From positions 5,580,001 through 5,644,000 of the forward strand of contig CP019882.1 of assembly GCA_002007745.1 (NCBI GenBank): a stretch of DNA of 64,000 nucleotides. The letters are read 5' to 3'. Below the pieces are notes generated by a model. The model searched no databases and was not told the DNA's origin. It saw only the letters and a list, made by a program, of their open reading frames with translations. The translations under genes were made by a program, and so were the position numbers. This DNA comes from Mycolicibacterium litorale. Its GTDB lineage: Bacteria; Actinomycetota; Actinomycetes; Mycobacteriales; Mycobacteriaceae. This document shows positions 45,364 to 53,565 of the stretch, one piece after another; position 1 is the first letter of the stretch; each line of letters starts with the position of its first letter.

Positions 45364-47265
45364 TCACTGCGGTGCGGACAGGTCGTAGATCTCGGTTCCT
45401 CCGACGTCTTCGGCGGTGAAGCGCTGCTGCACCCAGCTGGTGATCTGGGCAGCACTGCCGTCGTCGCCGCCGGGGCCGTGATGCCCGCCGCCGGGTCCGT
45501 TGCCGGCGATGAAGTAGCGGATCTGCCCTTCGGCGACGTAGGCCTGGAACTGCTCGAGGGTCGGTGCGTTGTCGCCACCGCTGAACCCGCCGATAGACAT
45601 GATCGACTTACCGGTGCTCAGTTCCAGACCGCCCGCCGTCTGGGACCCCACCGTGGCTGCGGCCCAACGGTTCTCAGCCTGCAAAAGCATGGACTTCAAT
45701 TCGGAGTTGTCCGATGCCCGCACCTGCGGGCCGCCGGGGCCCGGCCCGAAGCCCATACCGAAGCCCCCACCGGGCCGGCTGGGTCCCGACGTCGGAATGC
45801 CGCCGCCGTGACTGCCCGCGACCGTCTCGACGGTGTAGGCAGCGGTCGCCCCCAGACCGGCCAGCAGACCTACCGCGGCCACCACCACCGTCGCGCGGCC
45901 CAGTCGGTGCGCGCCGGCCAGCAGTACCGCGGCGGTCAGCACGGCGGCAACCAGCACGGCCCATCGCAGCCAGGGCAGCCAGTCGGGCGTGCGGTCCAGC
46001 AGGACGAAGTTCCACACCCCGGTGACCGTCAGCATCGCTGCCAGCACCACCCGCGGCGCACCGAATCGCTTGCCGCGCCACAACTCCCGCACACTGATCG
46101 CCACCACTGCGGCGATCGCCGGGGCCAGCGCCACGGTGTAGTAGGGGTGCATGATGCCCTTCATGAAGCTGAACACCACGGCAGTGACCACCAGCCAGCC
46201 ACCCCACAGCAGCAACCCGGCACGGGTGCGGTCGGTGCGCGGCGCGCGGCGGGTGAACCACAGACCCGCGATCAGCCCGATCAAGGCGGCCGGCAGCAAC
46301 CAGGAGATCTCGGTCCCCATCGATTCGCCGAACAACCGGGTGATCCCGGTGGAGCCACCGAACATCGGTGAACCGCCCATCGGTCCGGGCATCCCTGCGG
46401 ACGCGGCGCCGCCACCAGGATTCCCGTCGCCGCCGAACACCCGGCCGAGCCCGTTGTACCCCAGCGCGAGCTGCAGCAGGCTGTTGTCGGTGGACCCGCC
46501 GATATAGGGCCGGGAGTCGCTGGGCCACAAGCTGACCAGCGCCAGATACCAGCCCGCCGAGACCACCATCGCGGCCAGTCCGACCGCAAGGTCACGCAGC
46601 CGCTGCCAGACGGTGCCACCGACCGCCACCAACACCACCAGCGCCAGCGCCGGCGTCACCAGCAACGCCTGCAGCAGCTTGGCCAGGAACGCGAAGCCGA
46701 TCGCGACACCGGCAAGTGCGATCCAGCGGGTGGTCCTGCCGTCCAGCGCCCGGGTCAGGCAGTAGGCAGCGGCGACCATCAACAGGACCAACAGGGCATC
46801 GGGGTTGTTGAAGCGGAACATCAACGCCGCCACCGGGGTCAGGGCCAGCACCGCGCCGGCCAACAGACCGGCCCCGTAGCCGGCGACCCGGCGCACCGCA
46901 CCGTGGACCAGCCAAACCGAGGCCACCCCCATCAGGGCCTGGGGCACCAGCATCGACAACGTGCCGAACCCGAAGATGCGGCCGGACAGTGCCATCACCC
47001 ACAGCGCGGCCGGCGGTTTGTCCACGGTGATGGCGTTGCCGGCGTCGATCGAACCGAACAGCAGTGCCTTCCAGCTCTGGGTGCCCGCTTGCACGGCGGC
47101 GGCGTAGTACTCATTGGCCCAGCCCGCCGACCCCAAGCCCCACAGGTAGAGCACTGTGGTGGCGGCCAGCAGGGCGGCCAGCGCGGGCCGCGCCCACCGC
47201 GGGCGCGCCGTCGGCGGTTTCTCCCGCGGGTACACCAGGGTCGGCCTCTCGTCGAGCACGGTCAT
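45364..47265 (-). CDS. ArnT/PMT-family membrane glycosyltransferase (copy 1)
   Basis: 633 residues from ATG 47265, overlapping the upstream GT2 stop by ATGA. It is a polyprenol-phosphate-sugar-dependent GT39/GT83-like protein with about a dozen membrane helices, the first loop with NEYYAAA, and ITVDKPPAALWV and MFRFNNPDALLVLL, typical of actinobacterial PMT-like enzymes. A Gly-rich C-terminal domain outside the membrane ends IYDLSAPQ. It should transfer a sugar from a polyprenyl-phosphate donor to an envelope acceptor. It is the last gene of a five-gene operon. The long ORF running to 48540 is not real. Confidence 0.85.
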   Translation of the reverse strand: MTVLDERPTLVYPREKPPTARPRWARPALAALLAATTVLYLWGLGSAGWANEYYAAAVQAGTQSWKALLFGSIDAGNAITVDKPPAALWVMALSGRIFGFGTLSMLVPQALMGVASVWLVHGAVRRVAGYGAGLLAGAVLALTPVAALMFRFNNPDALLVLLMVAAAYCLTRALDGRTTRWIALAGVAIGFAFLAKLLQALLVTPALALVVLVAVGGTVWQRLRDLAVGLAAMVVSAGWYLALVSLWPSDSRPYIGGSTDNSLLQLALGYNGLGRVFGGDGNPGGGAASAGMPGPMGGSPMFGGSTGITRLFGESMGTEISWLLPAALIGLIAGLWFTRRAPRTDRTRAGLLLWGGWLVVTAVVFSFMKGIMHPYYTVALAPAIAAVVAISVRELWRGKRFGAPRVVLAAMLTVTGVWNFVLLDRTPDWLPWLRWAVLVAAVLTAAVLLAGAHRLGRATVVVAAVGLLAGLGATAAYTVETVAGSHGGGIPTSGPSRPGGGFGMGFGPGPGGPQVRASDNSELKSMLLQAENRWAAATVGSQTAGGLELSTGKSIMSIGGFSGGDNAPTLEQFQAYVAEGQIRYFIAGNGPGGGHHGPGGDDGSAAQITSWVQQRFTAEDVGGTEIYDLSAPQ

Positions 47266-48506
47266 CGGTTGCCTCCGCAAGTCTGGCCGGTGCGCCGGGG
47301 GTGGAACACCCAGCCGCGCAGCAGGACGAAGCGGACGACGGTGGCCATCAGGTTCGCCGCGACGAGGACCAGCAGCTCGACGGCCCGCGGCGGCTCGCCC
47401 AGGGTGTGCAGGGCGGCCAGCGCGCCGCTGGTCAGGCCCAGCCCGATGGCGAACACGACGAAGCCCTCGAACTGGTGGCGGGCCACGCCGGTCCGACCGC
47501 GGACCCCGAAGGTGAAGCGCCGGTTCGCCGCCGTGTTGGCGATCGCGGTCACCAGCAGCGCGACCAGGTTGGCGCCCTGGGCACCCATCGGGCGCAGCAG
47601 CAGGAACAGCGCCAGGTAGGCCAGCGTGGAGGCGATCCCGATCGTCGCGAACCGCACACTCTGGTTCAGCAGCGACCGGGGCGCACCGGCCCGGCTGCCG
47701 AACTGGGCCCCGATGACCTGCACCGGGATGTCGCCGCTGGCGAAACCCTTGAGCAACCGGGCGATGCCCTTCAGGTCGGCGATCGCGGTGGCCACGATGT
47801 CGACCCTGCTGTCCGGGTCGTCGACCCAGTCGACGGGCACCTCGTGGATGCGCAGCCCGCTGCGTTCGGCCAGCACGAGCAGCTCGGTGTCGAAGAACCA
47901 GCCCGTGTCCTGCACGTGTGGCAGTAGTTCGTTGGCGATCTCGGCGCGGATGGCCTTGAACCCGCACTGCGCGTCGGTGAATTTCGCCGATAGCGTCGAG
48001 CGCAGGATCAGGTTGTAGCAGCGCGAGATGATCTCCCGCTTGGCGCCGCGCACCACCCGCGAGCCGCGCCCCAGCCGGGTGCCGATGGCGAGGTCGGAAT
48101 GCCCCGACACCAGCGGCGCCACCAACGGAGCCAGGGCGGCCAGGTCGGTGGACAGGTCGACATCCATGTAGGCCAGCACCGGGGCGTCCGACGTCGACCA
48201 CACCTGGTGCAGGGCCCGTCCCCGGCCCTTCTGCTCGAGCCGCACCATACGCACCTCGGGCAGCTCGGCGGCCAGGGCGGCGGCGATGCGCGGGGTGTCG
48301 TCGGTGCTGGCGTTGTCGGCGATCGTGATGCGGAACGCGAACGGGAAGTCCTCGCGCAGATAGCGATGAAGCCGGTGGATCGAGCCGGATAGCACAACAT
48401 GCTCGTTGTACACCGGCACCACGACGTCGAGCACCGGTACGCCGCGGTCGGCGGCGATCAGTGCGGCGTTGCGTCGGCGTGCCACGGGGACTTCGGTGAT
48501 GGTCAT
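47262..48506 (-). CDS. GT2 polyprenyl-phosphate glycosyltransferase fused to GtrA domain
   Basis: 414 residues from ATG 48506. The N-terminal GT-A domain is dolichyl-phosphate mannose synthase-like (VVPVYNEHVVL, a DNASTDDTP loop, a DVDLSTDLA metal site, QCGFKAI). The C-terminal part has four helices and is a GtrA-like domain, with NRRFTFGVRG and RFVLLRGWVF. The GT domain should load a sugar onto polyprenyl phosphate, and GtrA-type helices could flip or anchor the product. Both adjacent ArnT-like transferases could use this donor. It lies 44 bases after copy 2 and overlaps copy 1. Confidence 0.88.
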   Translation of the reverse strand: MTITEVPVARRRNAALIAADRGVPVLDVVVPVYNEHVVLSGSIHRLHRYLREDFPFAFRITIADNASTDDTPRIAAALAAELPEVRMVRLEQKGRGRALHQVWSTSDAPVLAYMDVDLSTDLAALAPLVAPLVSGHSDLAIGTRLGRGSRVVRGAKREIISRCYNLILRSTLSAKFTDAQCGFKAIRAEIANELLPHVQDTGWFFDTELLVLAERSGLRIHEVPVDWVDDPDSRVDIVATAIADLKGIARLLKGFASGDIPVQVIGAQFGSRAGAPRSLLNQSVRFATIGIASTLAYLALFLLLRPMGAQGANLVALLVTAIANTAANRRFTFGVRGRTGVARHQFEGFVVFAIGLGLTSGALAALHTLGEPPRAVELLVLVAANLMATVVRFVLLRGWVFHPRRTGQTCGGNR

Positions 48507-48550
48507 GCTTCGATCCTCGCCGCCGCCGGTGGGGGACCAATTTGTGTTCG

Positions 48551-50347
48551 CTATGCGGCAGCTGTGAATCCTGGGGACAGGTCGTAGACGGTCACACCGT
48601 CGACCTGGCGGGGGGTGAAATGCAGGCCGACCCAGCGCTGGATCTGCTCGGCGGCGTCGCTGCCCGAACGCGCACTGAACATGCCGCCGAGCATCGAGCT
48701 GCGCACGAACCAGTGGATGCGCCGGGCGGCGACGTAGCTCTGGAACTGTTCGAGGGTGGGAGCCGGGTCGGTGCCGTTGAAGCCGCCGACCGCCATCACC
48801 GGAAGGCCGGCGGCCAGTTGGTATCCGGCCGCGTTGCTGGACCCGACGACAGCTGCGGCCCAGGTGTATTGGTCGGCGTCCTGGCGCAGGGCCGCGGTCA
48901 GTTCCGGCCCCGGCGTGGGTGCGGCGAACATCCCGCCGGGCGGCCCGAAGCTGCCGTCCGAGGGGCCGACCGACGGCATAGCCCCGGCGTGCGGGGACGC
49001 CACGGTCGCCAACGAGTAGGCCGCCGGACCGGCCACGGACACCACCAGTGCCACTACACCGACTGCGGTGCCGACTCGCCGGGGCAGACGACCGACTACG
49101 GGTAGCAACAGCACCGCGCCGAGGCCCCCGGCGACGATGATCGACCCCAACCACGGGAGCCATCGTGAATCACGTTGCAGCAGAAGGAATGTCAACACAA
49201 CAGTGATGGCGACCAGCCCGGCGAGCGTGGTGGCCGCCCGGACGTCGGTGCGGCGCCGCCACAGCAACGTGACGCCGATGGCCAGACCGGCCGCCACCGC
49301 CGGCGCCAGCGCCACGGTGTAGTAGGGATGCAGGATGCCGTTGGCGAAACTGAACACGACCGCGGTGACCACCAGCCACCCGCCCCACAGCAGCAGGGCC
49401 GCGCGGGTCACGTCGGTGCGCGGGCCGCGGCGGGTGATCCACAGGCCGGCCGCGATCGCGACCACGGCCGCGGGCAGCAGCCAGGCGATATGGGTGCCCA
49501 TCTGCACGCCGAACAGGCGTGCCCACCCCGCGTCCTGGTTGAGGTTGCCCAGCCCGCCTGTTTCGTTGCCGGTCAGCCGCCCGACGCCGTTGTAGCCCAA
49601 GGCGAGTTCAACGACGGAATTGTGTTGCGAACCACCGATGTAGGGTCGTGCGCCGGCCGGCCACAGCGCGACCAGAAGCAGGTACCAACCGGCCGAGAAG
49701 ACCAGTGCGACGGCGGCGGACACCAGCCGGACGAGCCGGGTGCGCACCGGTAGGTCGGCGCACACGGCGAACACCGCGGCCAGCGCGGGCAATACGAGGA
49801 AGGCCTGCAACATCTTGGCCAGGAAACCGACGCCGACGGCGACCCCGGCCACCGGCAACCACCACCAGCCGGCATCTTTGTCCAGCGCCCGTTGGGTGGC
49901 GTAGGCGGCGACCACCAGAGCCAGGACCAGCAGGGCATCGGGGTTGTTGAACCGGAACATCAGCGCCGCCGCGGGGGTCAGCGCCAGCACTGCACCGGCG
50001 AACAGCCCGGCCCACGGACCGCTGATCCGCCGGACCGCGGCGTAGAGCACCCCGACGGTCGCGACACCGGCCAACGCCTGTGGCACCAGGATGCTCCACG
50101 GGTTGACCCCGAACACCCGGGCCGACAGCCCGGCCACCCACAGCGCGGCGGGTGTCTTGTCCACGGTGATGGCATTGGCCGCGTCGCTGGAACCGAACAG
50201 CCAGGCCGTCCAGTTCGTGGCGCCGGCCTGCGCTGCGGCCGAGTAGAACGCGTTGGCCCATCCGCTGGCACCGAGGTTCCACACGTAGAGCGCAGCCGTC
50301 GCCAGCAGCAGCACCGCCAGCCAGCCGTAGTGGCGGGCGCGGGTCAT
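48551..50347 (-). CDS. ArnT/PMT-family membrane glycosyltransferase (copy 2)
   Basis: 598 residues. It is paralogous along its length to the copy at 45364, with matching blocks (ITVDKTPAALWV, LVPQALAGVA, MFRFNNPDALLVL, LLLWGGWLVVTAVVFSF, PTLEQFQSYVA). The first-loop motif reads NAFYSAA here, so it lacks the Glu of copy 1 (NEYYAAA). It overlaps the stop of the kinase gene by four bases (ATGA), so it is translated with the two-component system. The sugar and acceptor are unknown. Confidence 0.85.
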   Translation of the reverse strand: MTRARHYGWLAVLLLATAALYVWNLGASGWANAFYSAAAQAGATNWTAWLFGSSDAANAITVDKTPAALWVAGLSARVFGVNPWSILVPQALAGVATVGVLYAAVRRISGPWAGLFAGAVLALTPAAALMFRFNNPDALLVLALVVAAYATQRALDKDAGWWWLPVAGVAVGVGFLAKMLQAFLVLPALAAVFAVCADLPVRTRLVRLVSAAVALVFSAGWYLLLVALWPAGARPYIGGSQHNSVVELALGYNGVGRLTGNETGGLGNLNQDAGWARLFGVQMGTHIAWLLPAAVVAIAAGLWITRRGPRTDVTRAALLLWGGWLVVTAVVFSFANGILHPYYTVALAPAVAAGLAIGVTLLWRRRTDVRAATTLAGLVAITVVLTFLLLQRDSRWLPWLGSIIVAGGLGAVLLLPVVGRLPRRVGTAVGVVALVVSVAGPAAYSLATVASPHAGAMPSVGPSDGSFGPPGGMFAAPTPGPELTAALRQDADQYTWAAAVVGSSNAAGYQLAAGLPVMAVGGFNGTDPAPTLEQFQSYVAARRIHWFVRSSMLGGMFSARSGSDAAEQIQRWVGLHFTPRQVDGVTVYDLSPGFTAAA

Positions 50348-51846
50348 CCGGCGGCCGCCCTGGGCAGCCGCACGGTGAACTCGGTCCAGCCGGGCACGCT
50401 GCGCAGTTCGATGGCACCGCTGTGGGCGCGGACCACCGCCGAGGCGATCGCCAGGCCCAGGCCGGTGGAGCCGCCTTTGCGGGATCGGGACGTGTCTCCG
50501 CGCGCGAACCGCTCGAAGACCTCGGATTGCAGGTCGGCCGGAATGCCGGGACCGTTGTCGACCACCCGCAGCACCGCCGCACCCGGTTCCGGGTGTAGCG
50601 ACAACGTGACCGAGGTGCCCGGCGGGGTGTGGGTGCGGGCGTTGGCCAGCAGGTTGGCCACGACCTGGTGCAGTCGGGCGTCGTCACCGGTGACGTAGAG
50701 CGGGTCGGGCGGCACGTCGAGGTTCCATTGATGATCGGGCCCGGCGGCATGGGCGTCGCTGACGACGTCAGCCGACAGCCGCGCGAGGTCCACCGGTTCA
50801 CGTTCCAGCGGCCGGCCGGAGTCCAGCCGGGCCAACAGCAACAGATCCTCGACGAGGTGGGTCATCCGCACGGCTTCGGACTCCACCCGTCCCATCGCGT
50901 GCGCGACGTCGTCGGGCACCTGATCCCGTTTCCGTTGCGCCAGTTCGGTATAGCCGCGGATGGCCGCGAGCGGCGTGCGCAATTCGTGGCTGGCGTCGGC
51001 GACGAACTGCCGGACCCGGCTCTCACTGGCCTGCCGCGTGGACAGGGCGGTGGAGATGTGGTCGAGCATCCGGTTGAGCGCAAGGCCGACCCGGCCCACC
51101 TCGGTGTGGGGGTTGGCGTCGGGTTCGGGCACCCGGACCGGCAGCGCCACTTCGCCGCGATCCAGCGGCAGGTTGGCCACCTCCCCAGCCGTCGCCGCCA
51201 TCCGGTTCAGCGGAGTCAGCGCCCGCCGGTTGATCAGAATCCCCGCGGTGGTGGCCACCGCCAGCGCGGCCGCCGTCACCACCGCGAAGATCAGCGCCAC
51301 CCGCAGCAGTGTCGCGTCCACGTTGTCCATGCTCAGCCCGATCACCAGGGTCTCCCCGGTCAACCGGCTGCGCACCGACACCACCCGATACCGGCCCAGG
51401 CCGTCGAGGTTGCGTGTCACCGGTCTGCGTTGACCACCGGCCTCGGCCAGCTGGCCCATCGCGGTCGGCGAGACCGCGCCCCGGACGCCGCCGATGCCGA
51501 GCACACCGGCGTCACCGGCGGTTCCGTCGCTGACCACGGCGGCGACCATCCCGATCGGCTGGCCGGGGGCATCGAGGAACTGCGGGCCGGGACCGGGTCG
51601 CGGCCAGGGCGGCCGGTTGTCGCGCATGGCCGGCGGCAACGGCGGGGGCGGCGGCTCGCCGTAGATGATCGCCGACCGGTGCGCGGTTTCGGCCAGCTGG
51701 CCGTCGACCTGGCCGACCAGGTACTGGTACAGGGCCAGCACCGTCACCGCGCCGATACCCACGCACACCGCCGCCAGTAGGCAGACCTGACCGATGAGCA
51801 GCCGCGCGCTGAGCGACCAGGTACTAGCTCGCAGGTTTGAGGACAT
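50344..51846 (-). CDS. sensor histidine kinase, OmpR-system type (TcrY/TrcS-like)
   Basis: 500 residues. Membrane helix 1 (about 12-40) and helix 2 (about 180-205) flank a periplasmic sensor domain that contains a Pro-rich stretch (GEPPPPPLPP to RPGPGP). HAMP follows, then HisKA with ADASHELRTPLAAIRGY, and HATPase with NLLANARTHTP and GSTGLGLAIASAV. It phosphorylates the regulator encoded just upstream, overlapping it by 23 bases. In M. tuberculosis tcrYX follow Rv3762c and lpqH, but here the neighbour is an ArnT-like gene, so orthology is not certain. Confidence 0.9.
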   Translation of the reverse strand: MSSNLRASTWSLSARLLIGQVCLLAAVCVGIGAVTVLALYQYLVGQVDGQLAETAHRSAIIYGEPPPPPLPPAMRDNRPPWPRPGPGPQFLDAPGQPIGMVAAVVSDGTAGDAGVLGIGGVRGAVSPTAMGQLAEAGGQRRPVTRNLDGLGRYRVVSVRSRLTGETLVIGLSMDNVDATLLRVALIFAVVTAAALAVATTAGILINRRALTPLNRMAATAGEVANLPLDRGEVALPVRVPEPDANPHTEVGRVGLALNRMLDHISTALSTRQASESRVRQFVADASHELRTPLAAIRGYTELAQRKRDQVPDDVAHAMGRVESEAVRMTHLVEDLLLLARLDSGRPLEREPVDLARLSADVVSDAHAAGPDHQWNLDVPPDPLYVTGDDARLHQVVANLLANARTHTPPGTSVTLSLHPEPGAAVLRVVDNGPGIPADLQSEVFERFARGDTSRSRKGGSTGLGLAIASAVVRAHSGAIELRSVPGWTEFTVRLPRAAAG

Positions 51847-52558
51847 AGCCCGCGCCGCGCAAGGTGTGGATCATCGGATCGCGCCCACTGTCGATCTTCT
51901 TGCGCAGGTATGAGATGTAGAGCTCGACGATGTTGGACCGTCCGCCGAAGTCGTAGCTCCACACCCGGTCCAGGATCTGGGCTTTGGACAGCACCCGCTT
52001 GGGATTGCGCATGAGGAAACGAAGCAGTTCGAATTCGGTGGAGGTCAGCGAGACCAGTTCCCCGCCCCGGGTCACCTCGTGGCTGTCTTCGTCGAGCACC
52101 AGATCACCGACGACGATCTGGGCACCGCTGTCCTCGGTGGTCACCCCGGTGCGCCGCAACAGCGCCCGCAGCCGCAGCACCACTTCCTCGATGGAGAACG
52201 GCTTGGTGACGTAGTCGTCGCCGCCCGCGGTCAGCCCGGCGATCCGGTCCTCGACGGCGTCCTTGGCGGTCAGCAGCAACACCGGCAGCTGCGGATTCTG
52301 CTCGCGCAGCCGGCGCAGGACGTCCAGACCGCTCATATCCGGCAGCATCACGTCGAGCACCACCGCGTCCGGCCGGGAGTTGCGCGCCGCAGAGATCGCC
52401 GAAGCGCCGTCGGCCGCGGTGGCGATGGTCCACCCCTCGTAGCGCAGCGCCATCGACACCATCTCGGCGAGCACGGTTTCGTCGTCGACGACGAGAACCG
52501 TGATCGGGTTCCCGTCGGCTCGGCGCATCACCACACGTTCGGCCGATGAAGAGGTCAT
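51824..52558 (-). CDS. OmpR/PhoB-type response regulator (TcrX/TrcR-like)
   Basis: 244 residues. The receiver domain shows VLVVDDETVL, phospho-acceptor Asp in VVLDVMLPDMSG, Thr in LLLTAKD and Lys in VTKPFS. The winged-helix output domain ends in VELYISYLRKKID and TLRGAGYVLKP. It is the first gene of an operon with its kinase and three glycosyltransferases and should control them and itself. A direct repeat that suits an OmpR-type dimer lies in its promoter region (52592-52607). Confidence 0.92.
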   Translation of the reverse strand: MTSSSAERVVMRRADGNPITVLVVDDETVLAEMVSMALRYEGWTIATAADGASAISAARNSRPDAVVLDVMLPDMSGLDVLRRLREQNPQLPVLLLTAKDAVEDRIAGLTAGGDDYVTKPFSIEEVVLRLRALLRRTGVTTEDSGAQIVVGDLVLDEDSHEVTRGGELVSLTSTEFELLRFLMRNPKRVLSKAQILDRVWSYDFGGRSNIVELYISYLRKKIDSGRDPMIHTLRGAGYVLKPAS

Positions 52559-52591
52559 GTTTTCCAGTATGGGAGCAGCGATGAGCCGTTC

Positions 52592-52607
52592 CTATGTCGT
52601 TGCTATG
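52592..52607. promoter_or_regulatory. 11-bp-spaced direct repeat upstream of the response regulator
   Basis: CTATG at 52592-52596 recurs at 52603-52607, i.e. 11 bp apart start to start, which is the spacing of OmpR/PhoP-type regulator half sites. It lies in the 130-base divergent gap between the regulator and the DUF5666-like gene. It is a candidate for autoregulation and control of the divergent gene. Confidence 0.4.
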
Positions 52608-52688
52608 CGTGCGCTGTGAAAGCCCCTCCACAGACTGCGCTGAGCAGGCGCACAGCCGACGCCCAGGTTCGCCACCCAAGGTGGTGCC

Positions 52689-53162
52689 ATGAGCCCGAGT
52701 GTTGAACAGCAACCGGTGTGGGGGGCTCCTGCCGACCACCCGCCGACCTGGTCGACCCGCACCACGCTGGCGGCGGTCGGCATCGCCGCGGCGCTGGCGG
52801 CCGTCGGCGGGGTGGTGGTGTACGCGTCCACCGGCGCCGGCCACGACGGCGGCCCCGGGCACATGGGCGGCCCGCCCGGCTGGGGTGGGCCCGGTGGCTT
52901 CCAGCGCACTGTGCACGGCGAGAACGTGGTCTCCGACGGGGAGGGCGGTTTCACCACCGAGCTGACCCAGACCGGTGCCGTCACCGCCGCCACCGCGACC
53001 TCCGTCTCCGTCCGCAGCGAGGACGGCTACAGCCAGACCTATGTCCTGGACGCGGACACCCGCAAGCCTCCGCAGCCGCTGAGCAACGGCGACCAGGTGT
53101 CGGTGCGGGCCACCGAGAAGGGTGGCGCCGCGACGGCGACGGCGGTATTGCCGGTCCGCTGA
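52689..53162 (+). CDS. membrane-anchored DUF5666-like exported protein
   Basis: 157 residues. A short cytoplasmic start precedes one helix (TTLAAVGIAAALAAVGGVVVYAS) and a Gly/Pro/His-rich linker. The extracytoplasmic beta domain (QTGAVTAATATSVSVRSEDGYSQTYVLD to NGDQVSVRATEKG) resembles DUF5666. It is divergent from the two-component operon and may be controlled by the same regulator. The function is unknown. Confidence 0.75.
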   Translation: MSPSVEQQPVWGAPADHPPTWSTRTTLAAVGIAAALAAVGGVVVYASTGAGHDGGPGHMGGPPGWGGPGGFQRTVHGENVVSDGEGGFTTELTQTGAVTAATATSVSVRSEDGYSQTYVLDADTRKPPQPLSNGDQVSVRATEKGGAATATAVLPVR

Positions 53163-53186
53163 CGTCGGGCTTCCTACAATTTCTCG

Positions 53187-53558
53187 GTGAACTTCTTCGA
53201 GGTCATCGAGACGGTGGGCAAGACCATCGACGCGGTGGGCGTCACCGTGATCGCCGTCGGCGCGTTGATCTCGGCGGTCGGCGTCATCCCGCGGCTCAAA
53301 ACCGGCCAGGCCTACCGGGTGTTCCGCGAGCAGCTCGGCCGCAGCATTCTGCTCGGCCTGGAGTTTCTGGTCGCCGCCGACATCATCCGCACCGTGGCGG
53401 TCACCCCGGACGCGCGCAGTGTCGCCGTGCTCGGTGGCATCGTGCTGATCCGCACGTTCCTCAGTTTCTCGATGGAACTCGAGATCACCGGCTACTGGCC
53501 GTGGCAGAAGAGCCGTCGCGAGGCCGTCCCGCCCGAGAACGCCGCAGCTGGGCAATGA
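53187..53558 (+). CDS. DUF1622-family membrane protein
   Basis: 123 residues from GTG 53187. Three hydrophobic helices with conserved FEVIETVGKTIDAVGV, FREQLGRSILLGLEFLVAADIIRTV and LIRTFLSFSMELEI match the DUF1622 family. It lies 24 bases after the DUF5666-like gene on the same strand. No function is known. Confidence 0.85.
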   Translation: MNFFEVIETVGKTIDAVGVTVIAVGALISAVGVIPRLKTGQAYRVFREQLGRSILLGLEFLVAADIIRTVAVTPDARSVAVLGGIVLIRTFLSFSMELEITGYWPWQKSRREAVPPENAAAGQ

Positions 53559-53565
53559 TGCTGGT

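Noticed and set aside
45364..48540. A 1058-residue fusion of an unrelated N-terminus to the ArnT-like protein
   Set aside because: The upstream part is an out-of-frame shadow of the GT2/GtrA gene; the ATGA overlap at 47265 gives a natural start.
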